A stretch of DNA of 22,569 nucleotides from IMG/VR virus record IMGVR_UViG_3300032249_000721, positions 1-22,569 of that record. One strand, given 5' to 3'. The notes beneath the pieces were generated by a model. The model was not told the origin of the DNA. It did not search any database and saw nothing but the letters and a program-made list of their open reading frames with translations. Position numbers and translations under genes: made by a program. The DNA is from a virus. Below are positions 5,704 through 13,682 of this stretch, in pieces (positions within the stretch are counted from its first letter, which is position 1; each line of letters begins with the position of its first letter).

Positions 5704-7590
5704 TCAAAGCTCGGGAGGCATGGCTGGCGGCAGGGCCGTGCTGTTGCGAAACTCAACCCAAGTTAGCGGGTTTGCGTTGGTGCTTAAGGCTAAGTTTCGC
5801 ACGTCTTTGATTGGTTGCCACACCGCCACTGACTGCGACAACCCCGCATTAACGACACTGGCCGCGCCGTTGAATCTGGTGGTTTGCCCATCTACCCTGT
5901 TCTTGTAAACGCCTGGCTGCGCGGTCTGCACAAAGGTTTCGCCATCGCCGGCCGACCCTCCAAAGTGTCCGATAGGCTGAGAAAGCGCGACCGTTTGCGT
6001 TGCTCCCTCCACGCCGATGGCCGCGCTCTTTGTAGTCGCCTTGCTCGTTGCCCCGTCGATTGAAGAAACGGCGGTTGTTGTAGTTGTCCAAGTAATCCGA
6101 CTGCCCTCAATTGTGCGGTGCTCATTAGTCGCTGGAAACATGGTGGTTGCCAGCCGGTGTCCGCCGTCCAAGGCATAAAGGTCGGCAAAGAAAACATTGC
6201 CAACCGAGGTGGCGTTTGCCGTGATCCAGCCACCGACCGCGCCCTGCACGTCTGCCCCGCTGGTTCCGTATTTAACTTGTTGAGCCTGCCCGCCTGCCCC
6301 TATGGCTGCGCGGACGGTAGGTAAAACCGTGTTGGCCGTTACGCCGCTTGAACTGAAGCTGGCGAATTCTGTTATTACAGTGCCTGTGGCAAAGTTTATT
6401 AGGCCGCCTTCGGTTCCAGAGGTGCTGTCTGAGTAGCTTTCCGTTTGGGCGGCTTGAATCGTTTGAATTAGCGTGTAGGTCGATACGCTTTCCACCGCAG
6501 CATGAAAAGTCAGTGTTCCGACCCTGCGTGTAACCACAGTTGAGTAAGCGGCAAAGTCTCGGGCCGTTACGGTGCTTGTCGTGCCTCCGTGCGTTTCGTC
6601 TATCTGGAAGTCTAGGTAGTTCGTCCCAACGGTGCTTTGCACTGTCGTAAGTCCTACAACAGTCAGGGTTTCGGTAACTGGCGGAAAAGACACATAATAG
6701 GCGGTTGTTGCGACAACGGAAGTTGTTCTGCTGTTGGTCATCACAAACAAAGACGTTGACTCAATAAGCTCGATGGAAGAAGTCGGGCGCGTCGAGTGTG
6801 CCGAAAATTTATCTTCCGTGACCAATCTTGGAGAAATGGTCAGTCGTGTGCTTGATGCGGCTGAAGCGGTTGCCGCACTAAAAGAAGCCACGTTGCTAAT
6901 TGTCTGCGTTAACACATAAATGACTTCGGCCAGCTCTGGCCGTCTAGTGTTAGCTTGAAATACGGTATCGGGCAGCGCCGTTAGCGTAATCGTTTCTTCA
7001 AGGTAGGTGGTGGCATCAACGGTTTCTGTGCTGGTGGAAAGCGATGTTCCAAGGCTTGTTGTCTGGCTGCCTGCTGTCTGAAAAAATGCAACGCTTGTTT
7101 GGTCGCTGCCGTAGGTATTTGTGGAAGTTGTCCAAATTGAGTTGAAAGGGCCGTCTTCTGTGATAACCGCCGTCACCTCATAGACCTGCTCAAATGTTTC
7201 GGTTGTGCTCGTTTGAATCTGTGCGGTGTTTGCGCTTGCCGTAGAAAAAGAGCTAGAGGTGGAAAAAGAACTAGAGTCTAAGTTTGTCGAAACTGCCGTT
7301 GTGGTTTCCAGTTCGTCGTTTGTGTTGTATTCTAAGCCGCTGTTGTTAATGGTTCCAGCCGCGATGTAATTCTCACTGCTTGAGGAGGATGAGGAGGTTG
7401 TGCCTCCTGAGATTCCCACTACGGTTTGACTGAAATATGTATAAGTGGTCAGCCCTGATCCTGTTGCGCTGTCGGTCTGGCCTTCAATCGATCCGCTTAA
7501 GTTATAGCTGCTTTCCGAAAAGCTAGACCCCTCGACAACGGTGCTACCCGTTAATCGCGGCACGCTGCCTTGAATCGTCCAGTCGATCAT
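5704..7590 (-). CDS. Ser/Thr-rich tail fibre or tip protein
   Basis: This 628-residue protein is dominated by Ser and Thr, most densely in residues 1-130, which include a run of seven Ser. Lys and Arg are very scarce in the first 200 or so residues. The whole chain alternates polar and hydrophobic residues as in extended beta structure, without recognisable enzymatic motifs. Position right after the distal tail genes and before the sugar cassette suggests a central fibre or tip protein, perhaps in the slot of lambda gpJ, although no gpJ/TipJ-like domain is visible. The last 200 residues are more globular (GGHRLATTMFPATNEHR, VWQPIKDVRNLAL). The ATG overlaps the preceding stop by four bases (ATGA). 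GC is lower than in the head genes. The many hydroxyl side chains make it a candidate substrate for the neighbouring glycosyltransferases. Confidence 0.7.
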   Translation of the reverse strand: MIDWTIQGSVPRLTGSTVVEGSSFSESSYNLSGSIEGQTDSATGSGLTTYTYFSQTVVGISGGTTSSSSSSSENYIAAGTINNSGLEYNTNDELETTTAVSTNLDSSSFSTSSSFSTASANTAQIQTSTTETFEQVYEVTAVITEDGPFNSIWTTSTNTYGSDQTSVAFFQTAGSQTTSLGTSLSTSTETVDATTYLEETITLTALPDTVFQANTRRPELAEVIYVLTQTISNVASFSAATASAASSTRLTISPRLVTEDKFSAHSTRPTSSIELIESTSLFVMTNSRTTSVVATTAYYVSFPPVTETLTVVGLTTVQSTVGTNYLDFQIDETHGGTTSTVTARDFAAYSTVVTRRVGTLTFHAAVESVSTYTLIQTIQAAQTESYSDSTSGTEGGLINFATGTVITEFASFSSSGVTANTVLPTVRAAIGAGGQAQQVKYGTSGADVQGAVGGWITANATSVGNVFFADLYALDGGHRLATTMFPATNEHRTIEGSRITWTTTTTAVSSIDGATSKATTKSAAIGVEGATQTVALSQPIGHFGGSAGDGETFVQTAQPGVYKNRVDGQTTRFNGAASVVNAGLSQSVAVWQPIKDVRNLALSTNANPLTWVEFRNSTALPPAMPPEL

Positions 7591-8225
7591 GGCCCGAGGA
7601 CATAATAGATGTCGTAGGGCGATTGGCCGGGGGAGGCCGCAGGCTCGGCGCTAGTGACCAGCCACGTCCTCGTTGCCAGCACAATATGCCCCGAGCCTAT
7701 CACCCGATAGGCTTGGCCTTCAGAAAAGAGCCCAAACAAGTATTGCACAGAGCTTGCAATGCCAAACTCCACCGGCTGCTGCACGGTGGGCGCGGTGCCG
7801 TTGATGACGATGGTAACGCCAGTAACAGCCTCCCCGTCCGTGGCAATCACGGCCTTGGCATACCACAGCCCCGTGCCGGGATAGGTAAATTCCTCGTCCC
7901 AATTTGCAGGCAAGATGCCGTTGAGGGTTCCAGGGCGGACACGGATCAGGTAAGGCGGTGTTTCGTCTTCGGGCGAAGCCTCGGGATCTACTTGGGCCTG
8001 CAAGTCCCAGGGCTGCGGGGTGCTTGGGGTAGAGCTGCCTCCGCGAGGTAAAGACGCGGCAAGACCGATGTAGGTGCCTGTGCCATCTTGCCGCACCGTG
8101 ATCCCGCGCTCACCCTTTGGTTTGTTACGCTTTATCTCGGTGATGATGGCATTCAGTCTCTCGGACCCAAGCTCTTTAGTCAGCGGACGGCCAGGCGTGA
8201 ACCGAATGGAATCGAATTGCGACAT
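7587..8225 (-). CDS. Distal tail protein of unknown function
   Basis: This 212-residue protein has a helical basic N-terminus (RPLTKELGSERLNAIITEIKRNKPKGERG), a Pro/Ser-rich linker (SSTPSTPQPWDL), and a beta-rich body beginning with PYLIRVRPGTLNGILPANWD. The body contains a Gly-rich GTGLWYAKAVIATDGEAV turn and ends in YDIYYVLGP. I do not recognise a named family. Position between the tape measure group and the Ser/Thr-rich fibre suggests a tail-tip or baseplate hub component. It begins four bases after the preceding stop with GGTGAG just upstream. Its first residues (MSQFD) are nearly the same as those of the upstream neighbour (MSQFE). No membrane segment or signal peptide is visible. Confidence 0.55.
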   Translation of the reverse strand: MSQFDSIRFTPGRPLTKELGSERLNAIITEIKRNKPKGERGITVRQDGTGTYIGLAASLPRGGSSTPSTPQPWDLQAQVDPEASPEDETPPYLIRVRPGTLNGILPANWDEEFTYPGTGLWYAKAVIATDGEAVTGVTIVINGTAPTVQQPVEFGIASSVQYLFGLFSEGQAYRVIGSGHIVLATRTWLVTSAEPAASPGQSPYDIYYVLGP

Positions 8226-8229
8226 AAGC

Positions 8230-8871
8230 TCACCACGAATAAAGCGTTTGCACGTCGGCCCACCCGCTAAAGTTTAAGGTGTATTCTCGCGTTACCTCAT
8301 AGCGGTCGCCAATGGGAGAAGCCGTGACGGCGGTGCAAATCCAAAATGTGTCGTTAGGGGCGTTTAGCTCGGATGGATTGGCCACCTTGGCAATGATGTT
8401 GAGCGACGGCAAATTTGATTCGACCTCGGTAACGCGCCCGACTACGGCAGGAGCCAAGACGTATTCAATTTTGCGAGACAGGAAGGAATAAAGAAGCTCT
8501 TGGTCGGGGGTAAATGAGGTCAGAACTGCGTCCGAGCCTTGATCAACTGCCTCTTGAACTTGGACAACCTGCGCGTCGGTCATCGCATCAAACTTTGCGT
8601 GCGTCTGAATCGGAACTTCTCGGGTTCCGCCGGTCAGCTCTATGCGCTTGCCGTATTGGTTGTAGCTGGCCCCGCCGTCGCCGGCTCGACTAAACTCAAA
8701 AACTCCCCGCTGGATGCCGCCTGCCTCTTTTGTGATTGTCGCGTTGGTTAGCGGAAATGAAGAGGCCGGCGCTGTGGGTGTGGCCCCATCTGTGGTGACA
8801 ACCACCTTGCGCTCGATCTGACGATCTCCGCTGTCGATAAACCCGCCGCCTGTTGTTTCAAATTGTGACAT
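8230..8871 (-). CDS. Distal tail protein downstream of tape measure
   Basis: This 213-residue protein follows the tape measure gene by two bases, with GGAG eight bases before its ATG. That position is usually taken by a distal tail (Dit-like) or lambda gpM-like minor tail protein. The sequence is beta-rich. It has FPLTNATITKEAGGIQRGVFEFSR near the N-terminus and a middle helical patch (MTDAQVVQVQEAVDQGSDA). The C-terminal half reads like strand-loop-strand structure ending in GDRYEVTREYTLNFSGWADV. I do not recognise a specific family motif, so the distal-tail assignment rests on gene order. It shares the MSQF start with the next gene, which may mean that the two N-termini have the same partner. 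Confidence 0.58.
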   Translation of the reverse strand: MSQFETTGGGFIDSGDRQIERKVVVTTDGATPTAPASSFPLTNATITKEAGGIQRGVFEFSRAGDGGASYNQYGKRIELTGGTREVPIQTHAKFDAMTDAQVVQVQEAVDQGSDAVLTSFTPDQELLYSFLSRKIEYVLAPAVVGRVTEVESNLPSLNIIAKVANPSELNAPNDTFWICTAVTASPIGDRYEVTREYTLNFSGWADVQTLYSW

Positions 8872-8873
8872 GG

Positions 8874-10385
8874 TTAGAACTCCGATTTCATTACGAGTGT
8901 GTTGGGATTTTTAAGCAGGTCCACGATTTGCTTAATAAAATCGTTTGACCGCTTAAGGGATTCGGCTGTCTTGTCCTCCGGGCGGGCGTTAACAAATTCA
9001 TCCGAGGCAAAGCCGATGCGCTGCAAGCCAGAAGCCGCCGAAACTCCCGCGCCTTGCTGGCCCCCAAGTGCCTGCATTTCTTTGGAAATTCTTTGGGCCT
9101 CGGCAATGCCTTGGGCTCGGCCTGCAAAATCGTCGGGGGCAAGACTGCTGATGCTGTCAAGCAATGCGGACTGCTCTCCTTGGAGCAAGGCGCGGCGCTC
9201 TTCGGGAGTCTGCGCGCTGCGCTTGAGCCCAGCCAAAGATTGCGCGTCGCGGTCGGCGGCCTTTTTGCGCCGGTCGGCATCTTTGCTTGCTTGCTCGGCG
9301 TCCCTGCGAACGCTTTCCCGCTCGCGGTTCAGTTCCTCAATGCCCTCAAAGCTGCCTGGCCCGAGCTGCTTGCCGATCACGTTGCCAGCGCGAGTGCCAG
9401 ATTCCAGTTTTTGCTGCCGCTCTTTTTCGCGGGTGATTTCTTTTTCGGTGTCTAACCGTTTTTGGGCAGCCTCTGCCGCATCTTCTGCCGCAATAACGGC
9501 ATCAAGCTCGGCCTTTAGTTTTGCTGAATCTGCGGGGCTAACTTTTGCGGCTTCTAGGGCAAAAGCCAAATCTTGGCGGCGCTGTCTAACTTCTTGCGCT
9601 CTTTTGACTGCATCAACCCTTTCAGGATCTCCCCCAGCACCAGCAAGTTGCTCTGCCTGTGACCGCTGAAGGGCTAAAGATGCCCGCAGGCTTTGCAGCG
9701 ACTGCTCCTGTTGGGCTTTTTGGTTTTTTTCTAGCGTCTTTTGAACTGTATCGCCCCCAGTCAATCCAGTGAATGCGTCGGCAATTCGTGCAAAAAGTTG
9801 CGAAGGTCTGCCGCTAACCGCATTGCCCAGTGCCTCACCAACCCCCTTGCCGAGATTTTTATCAATAGTCTCGCCAGTTTGCTCTGCCAGAGATTGCAAA
9901 TTTTCAAATGAAGAAATAGCTCCACTAAGGGTGCTTTGACTTCCTGCTTTTGCCAGCGACTCTGCAAACTGGTCTTGAATTTTTGTGGCAGCAACAACCG
10001 TGTTGCTCAAGGTATCAAAAGCAGAGGCGATGACCTTGCCAACCGTAGCCGCCACCCCGATTAGGATTGCAAATCTCCCAATGACGCCACCGATGCCCCC
10101 GGCAAAGTCTTGTGCTGGCGATGGGTCAAGTGCCTCTTGAGCTGATTGCCTAACTCTCTTCAGCTCCTCCTGCATTTGCCGCAGCGGCTCAAGGCCGTAG
10201 TCGCCAATGTCTATGTTAAAGGTGGGGGCCACCCGCTCTTGCGCCGGCTGCCGTGCGGGCATCTGCATGGCCGTCTGCATCTCCTTCTGCGCCTGCCCTG
10301 CAAATTGGCGCACTTCGGCTAGCGAGGCTTGCAACCCGGTTTGCACCTCGTTCTGAGCTGTAATTTTTACTTTTACTTCAGCCAT
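8874..10385 (-). CDS. Tail tape measure protein
   Basis: This 503-residue, Ala/Gln/Glu-rich protein has long heptad-like helices (EEAEKRLDTEKEITREKERQ-type region about 300-330, and RESVRRDAEQASKDADRRKK about 355-375). One hydrophobic Gly/Ala-rich segment lies at about residues 95-122 (GGIGGVIGRFAILIGVAATV). Tape measure proteins set tail length and are ejected with the DNA, and the hydrophobic part enters the host membrane. No peptidase or lysozyme domain is visible. At about 0.15 nm per residue the length suggests a tail of roughly 75 nm. The ATG has AAGGA at a good distance and overlaps the previous gene by eight bases. Confidence 0.85.
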   Translation of the reverse strand: MAEVKVKITAQNEVQTGLQASLAEVRQFAGQAQKEMQTAMQMPARQPAQERVAPTFNIDIGDYGLEPLRQMQEELKRVRQSAQEALDPSPAQDFAGGIGGVIGRFAILIGVAATVGKVIASAFDTLSNTVVAATKIQDQFAESLAKAGSQSTLSGAISSFENLQSLAEQTGETIDKNLGKGVGEALGNAVSGRPSQLFARIADAFTGLTGGDTVQKTLEKNQKAQQEQSLQSLRASLALQRSQAEQLAGAGGDPERVDAVKRAQEVRQRRQDLAFALEAAKVSPADSAKLKAELDAVIAAEDAAEAAQKRLDTEKEITREKERQQKLESGTRAGNVIGKQLGPGSFEGIEELNRERESVRRDAEQASKDADRRKKAADRDAQSLAGLKRSAQTPEERRALLQGEQSALLDSISSLAPDDFAGRAQGIAEAQRISKEMQALGGQQGAGVSAASGLQRIGFASDEFVNARPEDKTAESLKRSNDFIKQIVDLLKNPNTLVMKSEF

Positions 10386-10977
10386 TGTCTTCGTCCTTAC
10401 CCTCGATGTCAGAAGCTGCGCCCTGCTGTTGCTTGAGTTTTTGACGCAGGATGGCGACTCGCTCGGAATCGGTCACAATGTCCAAGCGTGAGCCGCTTTC
10501 GGTTTCGTAGCCAGCCGCCTCATACCAGGAGGCCACACCAACTGAAGTCTGCCATGCCTCGCGCTCGCTCATACCGAGGCGCATCAAGCGCACGGCGGTT
10601 GAAATCTGATGCGGGATGCGCGATGGCTCGGCTCGGCTTTCGCCCGCCTTCGGCGCTTTTGTCCAAAGCTGCGGTGGTGTGCAGAAGTCATCAACAAAGA
10701 CCTTCCAGCGGGCCACCTCTCGCTCAAAATCGGCATTGCGGGTGCGATAGCGCCACCACAGATTGCGCGCCCCGCCAAGGCGAAGGGCGGAAAGCGGCGG
10801 GTTGGCGCAGATCCACGCGGCCACACGCAACTCCTCGGGCGTGCCGAGGCGTCCGTGGTAAAAAGGATTGCCGAGACTTTCTAGGACAAAGGCGTGGCCG
10901 AGCGACAGCGGGCGCATGGCGAGGCCATACACCTTGTGACTCGCGTTTAAGAACGCTTCTGCGGCCAGGCTATCCAT
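10378..10977 (-). CDS. Protein in tail assembly chaperone position
   Basis: This 199-residue protein lies between the tail tube candidate and the tape measure. In siphophages this is the slot of the tail assembly chaperones (lambda gpG/gpGT), which keep the tape measure soluble. The start of the sequence (MRPLSLGHAFVLESLGNPFY, LGTPEELRVAAWICANPP) resembles the short helical chaperone-like proteins of this slot. The rest is Arg/Trp-rich (RNLWWRYRTRNADFEREVARW) with a late helix (MSEREAWQTSVGVASWYEAA) and an acidic tail. I looked for a -1 slippery heptamer near the end and found none in the right phase, so a GT-type frameshift extension is not supported. The role comes from position and fold impression only. 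Confidence 0.55.
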   Translation of the reverse strand: MDSLAAEAFLNASHKVYGLAMRPLSLGHAFVLESLGNPFYHGRLGTPEELRVAAWICANPPLSALRLGGARNLWWRYRTRNADFEREVARWKVFVDDFCTPPQLWTKAPKAGESRAEPSRIPHQISTAVRLMRLGMSEREAWQTSVGVASWYEAAGYETESGSRLDIVTDSERVAILRQKLKQQQGAASDIEGKDEDNG

Positions 10978-10989
10978 AGCCCTTGGCGG

Positions 10990-11550
10990 TTACGATCCAG
11001 AAAAGGCAACCGTGGTGACGGTGGTGCGGTTGTAATCGGTGTTAGAAAGCCGCTTTTCAACCCGAATGGTTGAAGTCGAGGAGTGGTCCCCTGTGGTCAG
11101 GGTTGAGCCAGCCACTGTGGCCGTGTTGATGGCCGTGCCGCGAATGTTGGTCTTGACCACATCGCCGGCTGTTTCGGCCTTCTCGGCGCTCAAGGTCACA
11201 AAGGTGATTCCGTCTAAAGTGAAACTTGACCCCGTGAAGTCTCCCAAAATCTGAGCAGACGCCTCGGCGCGGGGATTGTAAAAGCGAATGGCCGGTGGCG
11301 CGGTGCTCGCGCTGCCGCTCTCGATAAGCTGCTCGTCCACCTGCGCGGTGATGGTTGCGTTTAGAACGTCATCCGAGCCAATGGCTCCCGCTCCAAAAGT
11401 AGTGCCAACCGTTTCGGTGGTTGTCTCCGTGCGGACGTATTTGGAAAGAATGGTCGTGGTGACGCCGTTCTTGTCTTGGACAAGCAGTTTCTCAAAGGTT
11501 TTAGAGGTGGACTTGGAAAATGCACCCGAAACGCCGTAGACGATAGCCAT
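10990..11550 (-). CDS. Major tail tube protein candidate
   Basis: This 186-residue, Thr/Ser/Ala-rich, beta-strand-heavy protein lies two genes upstream of the tape measure and just after the tail terminator gene. That is where siphophages encode the tube subunit that stacks in hexameric rings. Visible strands include TTTILSKYVRTETTTETVG, LNATITAQVDEQLIESG, ASAQILGDFTGSSFTLDGI and STIRVEKRLSNTDYNRTTV. There is no Ig-like C-terminal domain, and the size is near the small end for tube proteins (lambda gpV has 246 residues). The GAGG before the ATG is unusually close. Gene order is the strongest evidence. A minor tail protein is the alternative. Confidence 0.62.
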   Translation of the reverse strand: MAIVYGVSGAFSKSTSKTFEKLLVQDKNGVTTTILSKYVRTETTTETVGTTFGAGAIGSDDVLNATITAQVDEQLIESGSASTAPPAIRFYNPRAEASAQILGDFTGSSFTLDGITFVTLSAEKAETAGDVVKTNIRGTAINTATVAGSTLTTGDHSSTSTIRVEKRLSNTDYNRTTVTTVAFSGS

Positions 11551-11566
11551 GCCCTCGCGGGCGGTG

Positions 11567-12457
11567 TCAACTTCCCGAGTTCACTTGCGCCCACAGGGTC
11601 AGGGCCAGCACATCAGAAATGCGGTTGCTGTCTGTGTCGTTGGTGTGCGTTCCCTCGATGACGCCAGCCACGGTGACATTTGACGAGGTAAAATCCTGCG
11701 TTGTGAGCAGGCGCAGGGTGTCCTGCACTTGGCGGACGGCGGCAACGTGGCCCGTCGAATCGGCCCCGTTTGTGATAACGTGAACGGTAGCTTGCGCTTG
11801 GTAGCGCGCCAACTGCGGGAAAGGTTTGGACGCTGACAGGCAGGCAGCCACAATACGGGAGCCGGCGGCGGGCGCTTCGTTGTAGTAGGGCTGCACCGAA
11901 TAATCGTCAGTGACGGCCTCGGGCAACTCGGCCACTAGGTGCGCGGTCAGGATTTGCTCGACCTCATGGCGCAGGCTGAAGTCCTGCGGGTCTGCATTGG
12001 TTGGCCCTGTCGGCGTAGTCCCAATGCGGTCGCCGGCCACGGCAGCCAAGCGAAAGGAGTCGGCTTGGTGGTTGGCCGAGGTTTCGCTGGCCAACTCGGA
12101 AAGCGCCCAGCCGTAGAGGGTGTAATCGCTTTGCGCGGCGTTGATCGATGCCAAGCTCGGGTTGGTGTTGGTATCGTCCATCAACTTGGCCAGCGCCCCC
12201 ACCCTGTTTTTGTGGGCGGTTTGCCAGCCGCTTTCGTTGCTCGCAGAGCTAACCACAGAAATGTCCACGTTGATGCGAGAGCCTTGTCTGGCCCCGCCTT
12301 CCAAGACTTCGCTAGAGTTGGCTTGCACAATAACGGCGGGGTAAGACAGCGACTCGGCTGGAATGCCGCTGCGAATGGACGCCCCGACCAAAGACGTGCC
12401 ACTGACGCCCGAGGTGATCCAATTCGCAAAGCTAGCTTCAATTTCGCGGTTAATCAT
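11567..12457 (-). CDS. Tail terminator/completion protein, apparent tandem duplication
   Basis: This 296-residue protein sits between the gpZ-like and tail tube genes, the place of lambda gpU, which forms the hexameric ring capping the tail tube. Lambda gpU has about 130 residues; this one is about twice that. It divides into two halves of like architecture. Residues 39-141 read YPAVIVQANSSEVLEGG, then a strand, then a helix AHKNRVGALAKLMDD and a DYTLYGW-like end. Residues 200-292 read SRIVAACLSASK, RYQAQATVHVITNGAD, then helix AAVRQVQDTLRLLTT, then strand-rich EGTHTNDTDSNR and LALTLWAQV. A Thr/Pro/Asp linker joins them (about 145-160). Two domains in one chain would allow a ring of three proteins. 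The start overlaps the previous stop (ATGA). Confidence 0.6.
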   Translation of the reverse strand: MINREIEASFANWITSGVSGTSLVGASIRSGIPAESLSYPAVIVQANSSEVLEGGARQGSRINVDISVVSSASNESGWQTAHKNRVGALAKLMDDTNTNPSLASINAAQSDYTLYGWALSELASETSANHQADSFRLAAVAGDRIGTTPTGPTNADPQDFSLRHEVEQILTAHLVAELPEAVTDDYSVQPYYNEAPAAGSRIVAACLSASKPFPQLARYQAQATVHVITNGADSTGHVAAVRQVQDTLRLLTTQDFTSSNVTVAGVIEGTHTNDTDSNRISDVLALTLWAQVNSGS

Positions 12458-13338
12458 GCTGCCTTTGCCACCTTGCCAACCCGTTTTTCAAATTCGGCTA
12501 GGATGTTTTCTTTGCGGAGGTTTAGAAGGAACTGAATGCTGCCCTTGTTGATCTTGGTCGAGGCTACTGGGTTTTCGTTGATCAACTCGACGAACATATT
12601 GTAGGGATCGCCGTCGCTCACGCGGCCTTTGCCCATAGCGCGGTCTACATTGTTCCTGACAAAGCGCGGCACACTGACCCCGAGATTGGCCTGGTCTGCG
12701 GCTTTGGCCCACCCGGCCTTGAGCAGGCCGACCCTCTTAATTGTGTCGCTCACATATTGATTGTAGGCCGTCTTCTTCAAAACGATCTGCGCCCATTGTG
12801 AGCGCCCCACCTTGCCCCTAGAACCACGGCGGCTTTGGTGCAGCATGGCGCTTGGTTCGTCAGCAATGTGCTCAATGCGACCAAGGCGAGGGTCAGAAAA
12901 AACGCTGGCCTGCCTTGTCTGCGAGTAGGCTTTAACTGGTTTGCCGTTGCGAACGTAGCTGCTCACTTGCACAGATGTTGGCGCTTGGCCGTTTACAAAG
13001 TCTTTGGCCTTTTGCAGCTCGCCGTTGCGGATATAGCGATTAAAGGCAGTCTTGTCGCCGCGCTTACCGTTTTGCCCGAGGATGGCCGCGATAGTGCCGC
13101 GCTGGGCGAACACTTTGCTAATGTCTCGCGCCACGGCAAAATCACCAATGGCCTTTGCGCTGTCCCCATCGCCCTGTGGCGCGGTGATGGAAACCAAGCC
13201 AAAGCCGCTGTCACCCGCGACTAAAAGACGCCCCTGGCGGCGCATTTCAAGCGACACTTCCCTTTTGGTGGCGTTGACGAACTTCGGCACAAACTCGCGC
13301 AGCTCGTCCAAGCTTATGGTCAAATTGATTGCGGCCAT
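12454..13338 (-). CDS. HK97 gp10/lambda gpZ-like tail completion protein
   Basis: This 294-residue, basic protein has a helical start (ISLDELREFVPKFVNATKREVSLEMRRQ) typical of gp10/gpZ-like proteins. A DGDSAKAIGDFAVARDISKVFAQ region follows and then Arg/Lys-rich segments (QSRRGSRGKVGRSQW, RFVRNNVDRAMGKGR). The C-terminus ends in helix LLNLRKENILAEFEKRVGK. Such proteins act at the head-tail junction, completing or positioning the tail tube end. Its location between the small connector-like gene and the tail terminator matches the lambda order FII, Z, U. AAGGG precedes the ATG by about five bases. Larger than most gp10 proteins (about 140), it is nearer to lambda gpZ (192) in style. No enzymatic motif is seen. 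Confidence 0.6.
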   Translation of the reverse strand: MAAINLTISLDELREFVPKFVNATKREVSLEMRRQGRLLVAGDSGFGLVSITAPQGDGDSAKAIGDFAVARDISKVFAQRGTIAAILGQNGKRGDKTAFNRYIRNGELQKAKDFVNGQAPTSVQVSSYVRNGKPVKAYSQTRQASVFSDPRLGRIEHIADEPSAMLHQSRRGSRGKVGRSQWAQIVLKKTAYNQYVSDTIKRVGLLKAGWAKAADQANLGVSVPRFVRNNVDRAMGKGRVSDGDPYNMFVELINENPVASTKINKGSIQFLLNLRKENILAEFEKRVGKVAKAA

Positions 13339-13346
13339 AGAAGCCC

Positions 13347-13679
13347 TTACTCTGCCAGCCCGCCGGCAGTGATCTCGACCACGGCCTCGTCTTTGTTGAC
13401 CGCCAGCACTTGCAGCTCTTGGCCGCGCACCGTAATTCGCGACCAGATCGTCGGCACTGCGGCGTTAATGTTGGCAAAGCTCGGCTCAAAGACGCTGGCC
13501 GGCAGCCCGACTTGCACGCTGCGGATCTGGCGCACGCCGCCCTCGGCCAACTCGTCCCTCTCGTCCACGCTGCCCACAATGGCCTTGAAGCACACGGCTC
13601 CAATCGTGACCACCTCGCCGCCAAGGTCAGTAATTGCGCCAATGCCAAGGACGTGCGCCGTATCTAGTTGGGTGGCCAT
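13347..13679 (-). CDS. Head-tail joining protein (lambda FII-like position)
   Basis: This 110-residue protein is beta-rich: GEVVTIGAVCFKAIVGSVDE, then VRQIRSVQVGLPASVF, then TIWSRITVRGQELQVLAVNK and a closing DEAVVEITAGGL strand. The size and the final strands (I-V-RGQ-L-V-) are like those of lambda gpFII and related head-tail attachment proteins, which form a ring under the portal and receive the tail. Its place between the capsid block and the gpZ-like gene agrees. Three bases separate its ATG from the stop of the large glycosyltransferase gene, so the two are translated in the same message. Weak AGAGA is the only ribosome-site candidate. The functional call depends mainly on order and strand pattern. 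Confidence 0.58.
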   Translation of the reverse strand: MATQLDTAHVLGIGAITDLGGEVVTIGAVCFKAIVGSVDERDELAEGGVRQIRSVQVGLPASVFEPSFANINAAVPTIWSRITVRGQELQVLAVNKDEAVVEITAGGLAE

Positions 13680-13682
13680 TCT

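Noticed and set aside
8899-9669. Long plus-strand open frame of 256 codons
   Set aside because: It is the complement of the Ala-rich tape measure coding sequence, rich in Ser/Ala/Cys as expected of an antisense shadow, and has no own regulatory signal.
10378-10480. Programmed -1 frameshift producing a gpGT-like fusion
   Set aside because: The run CAAAAACTC near the end of the gene is not a phased X-XXY-YYZ slippery site, and no extended frame before the tape measure is needed.
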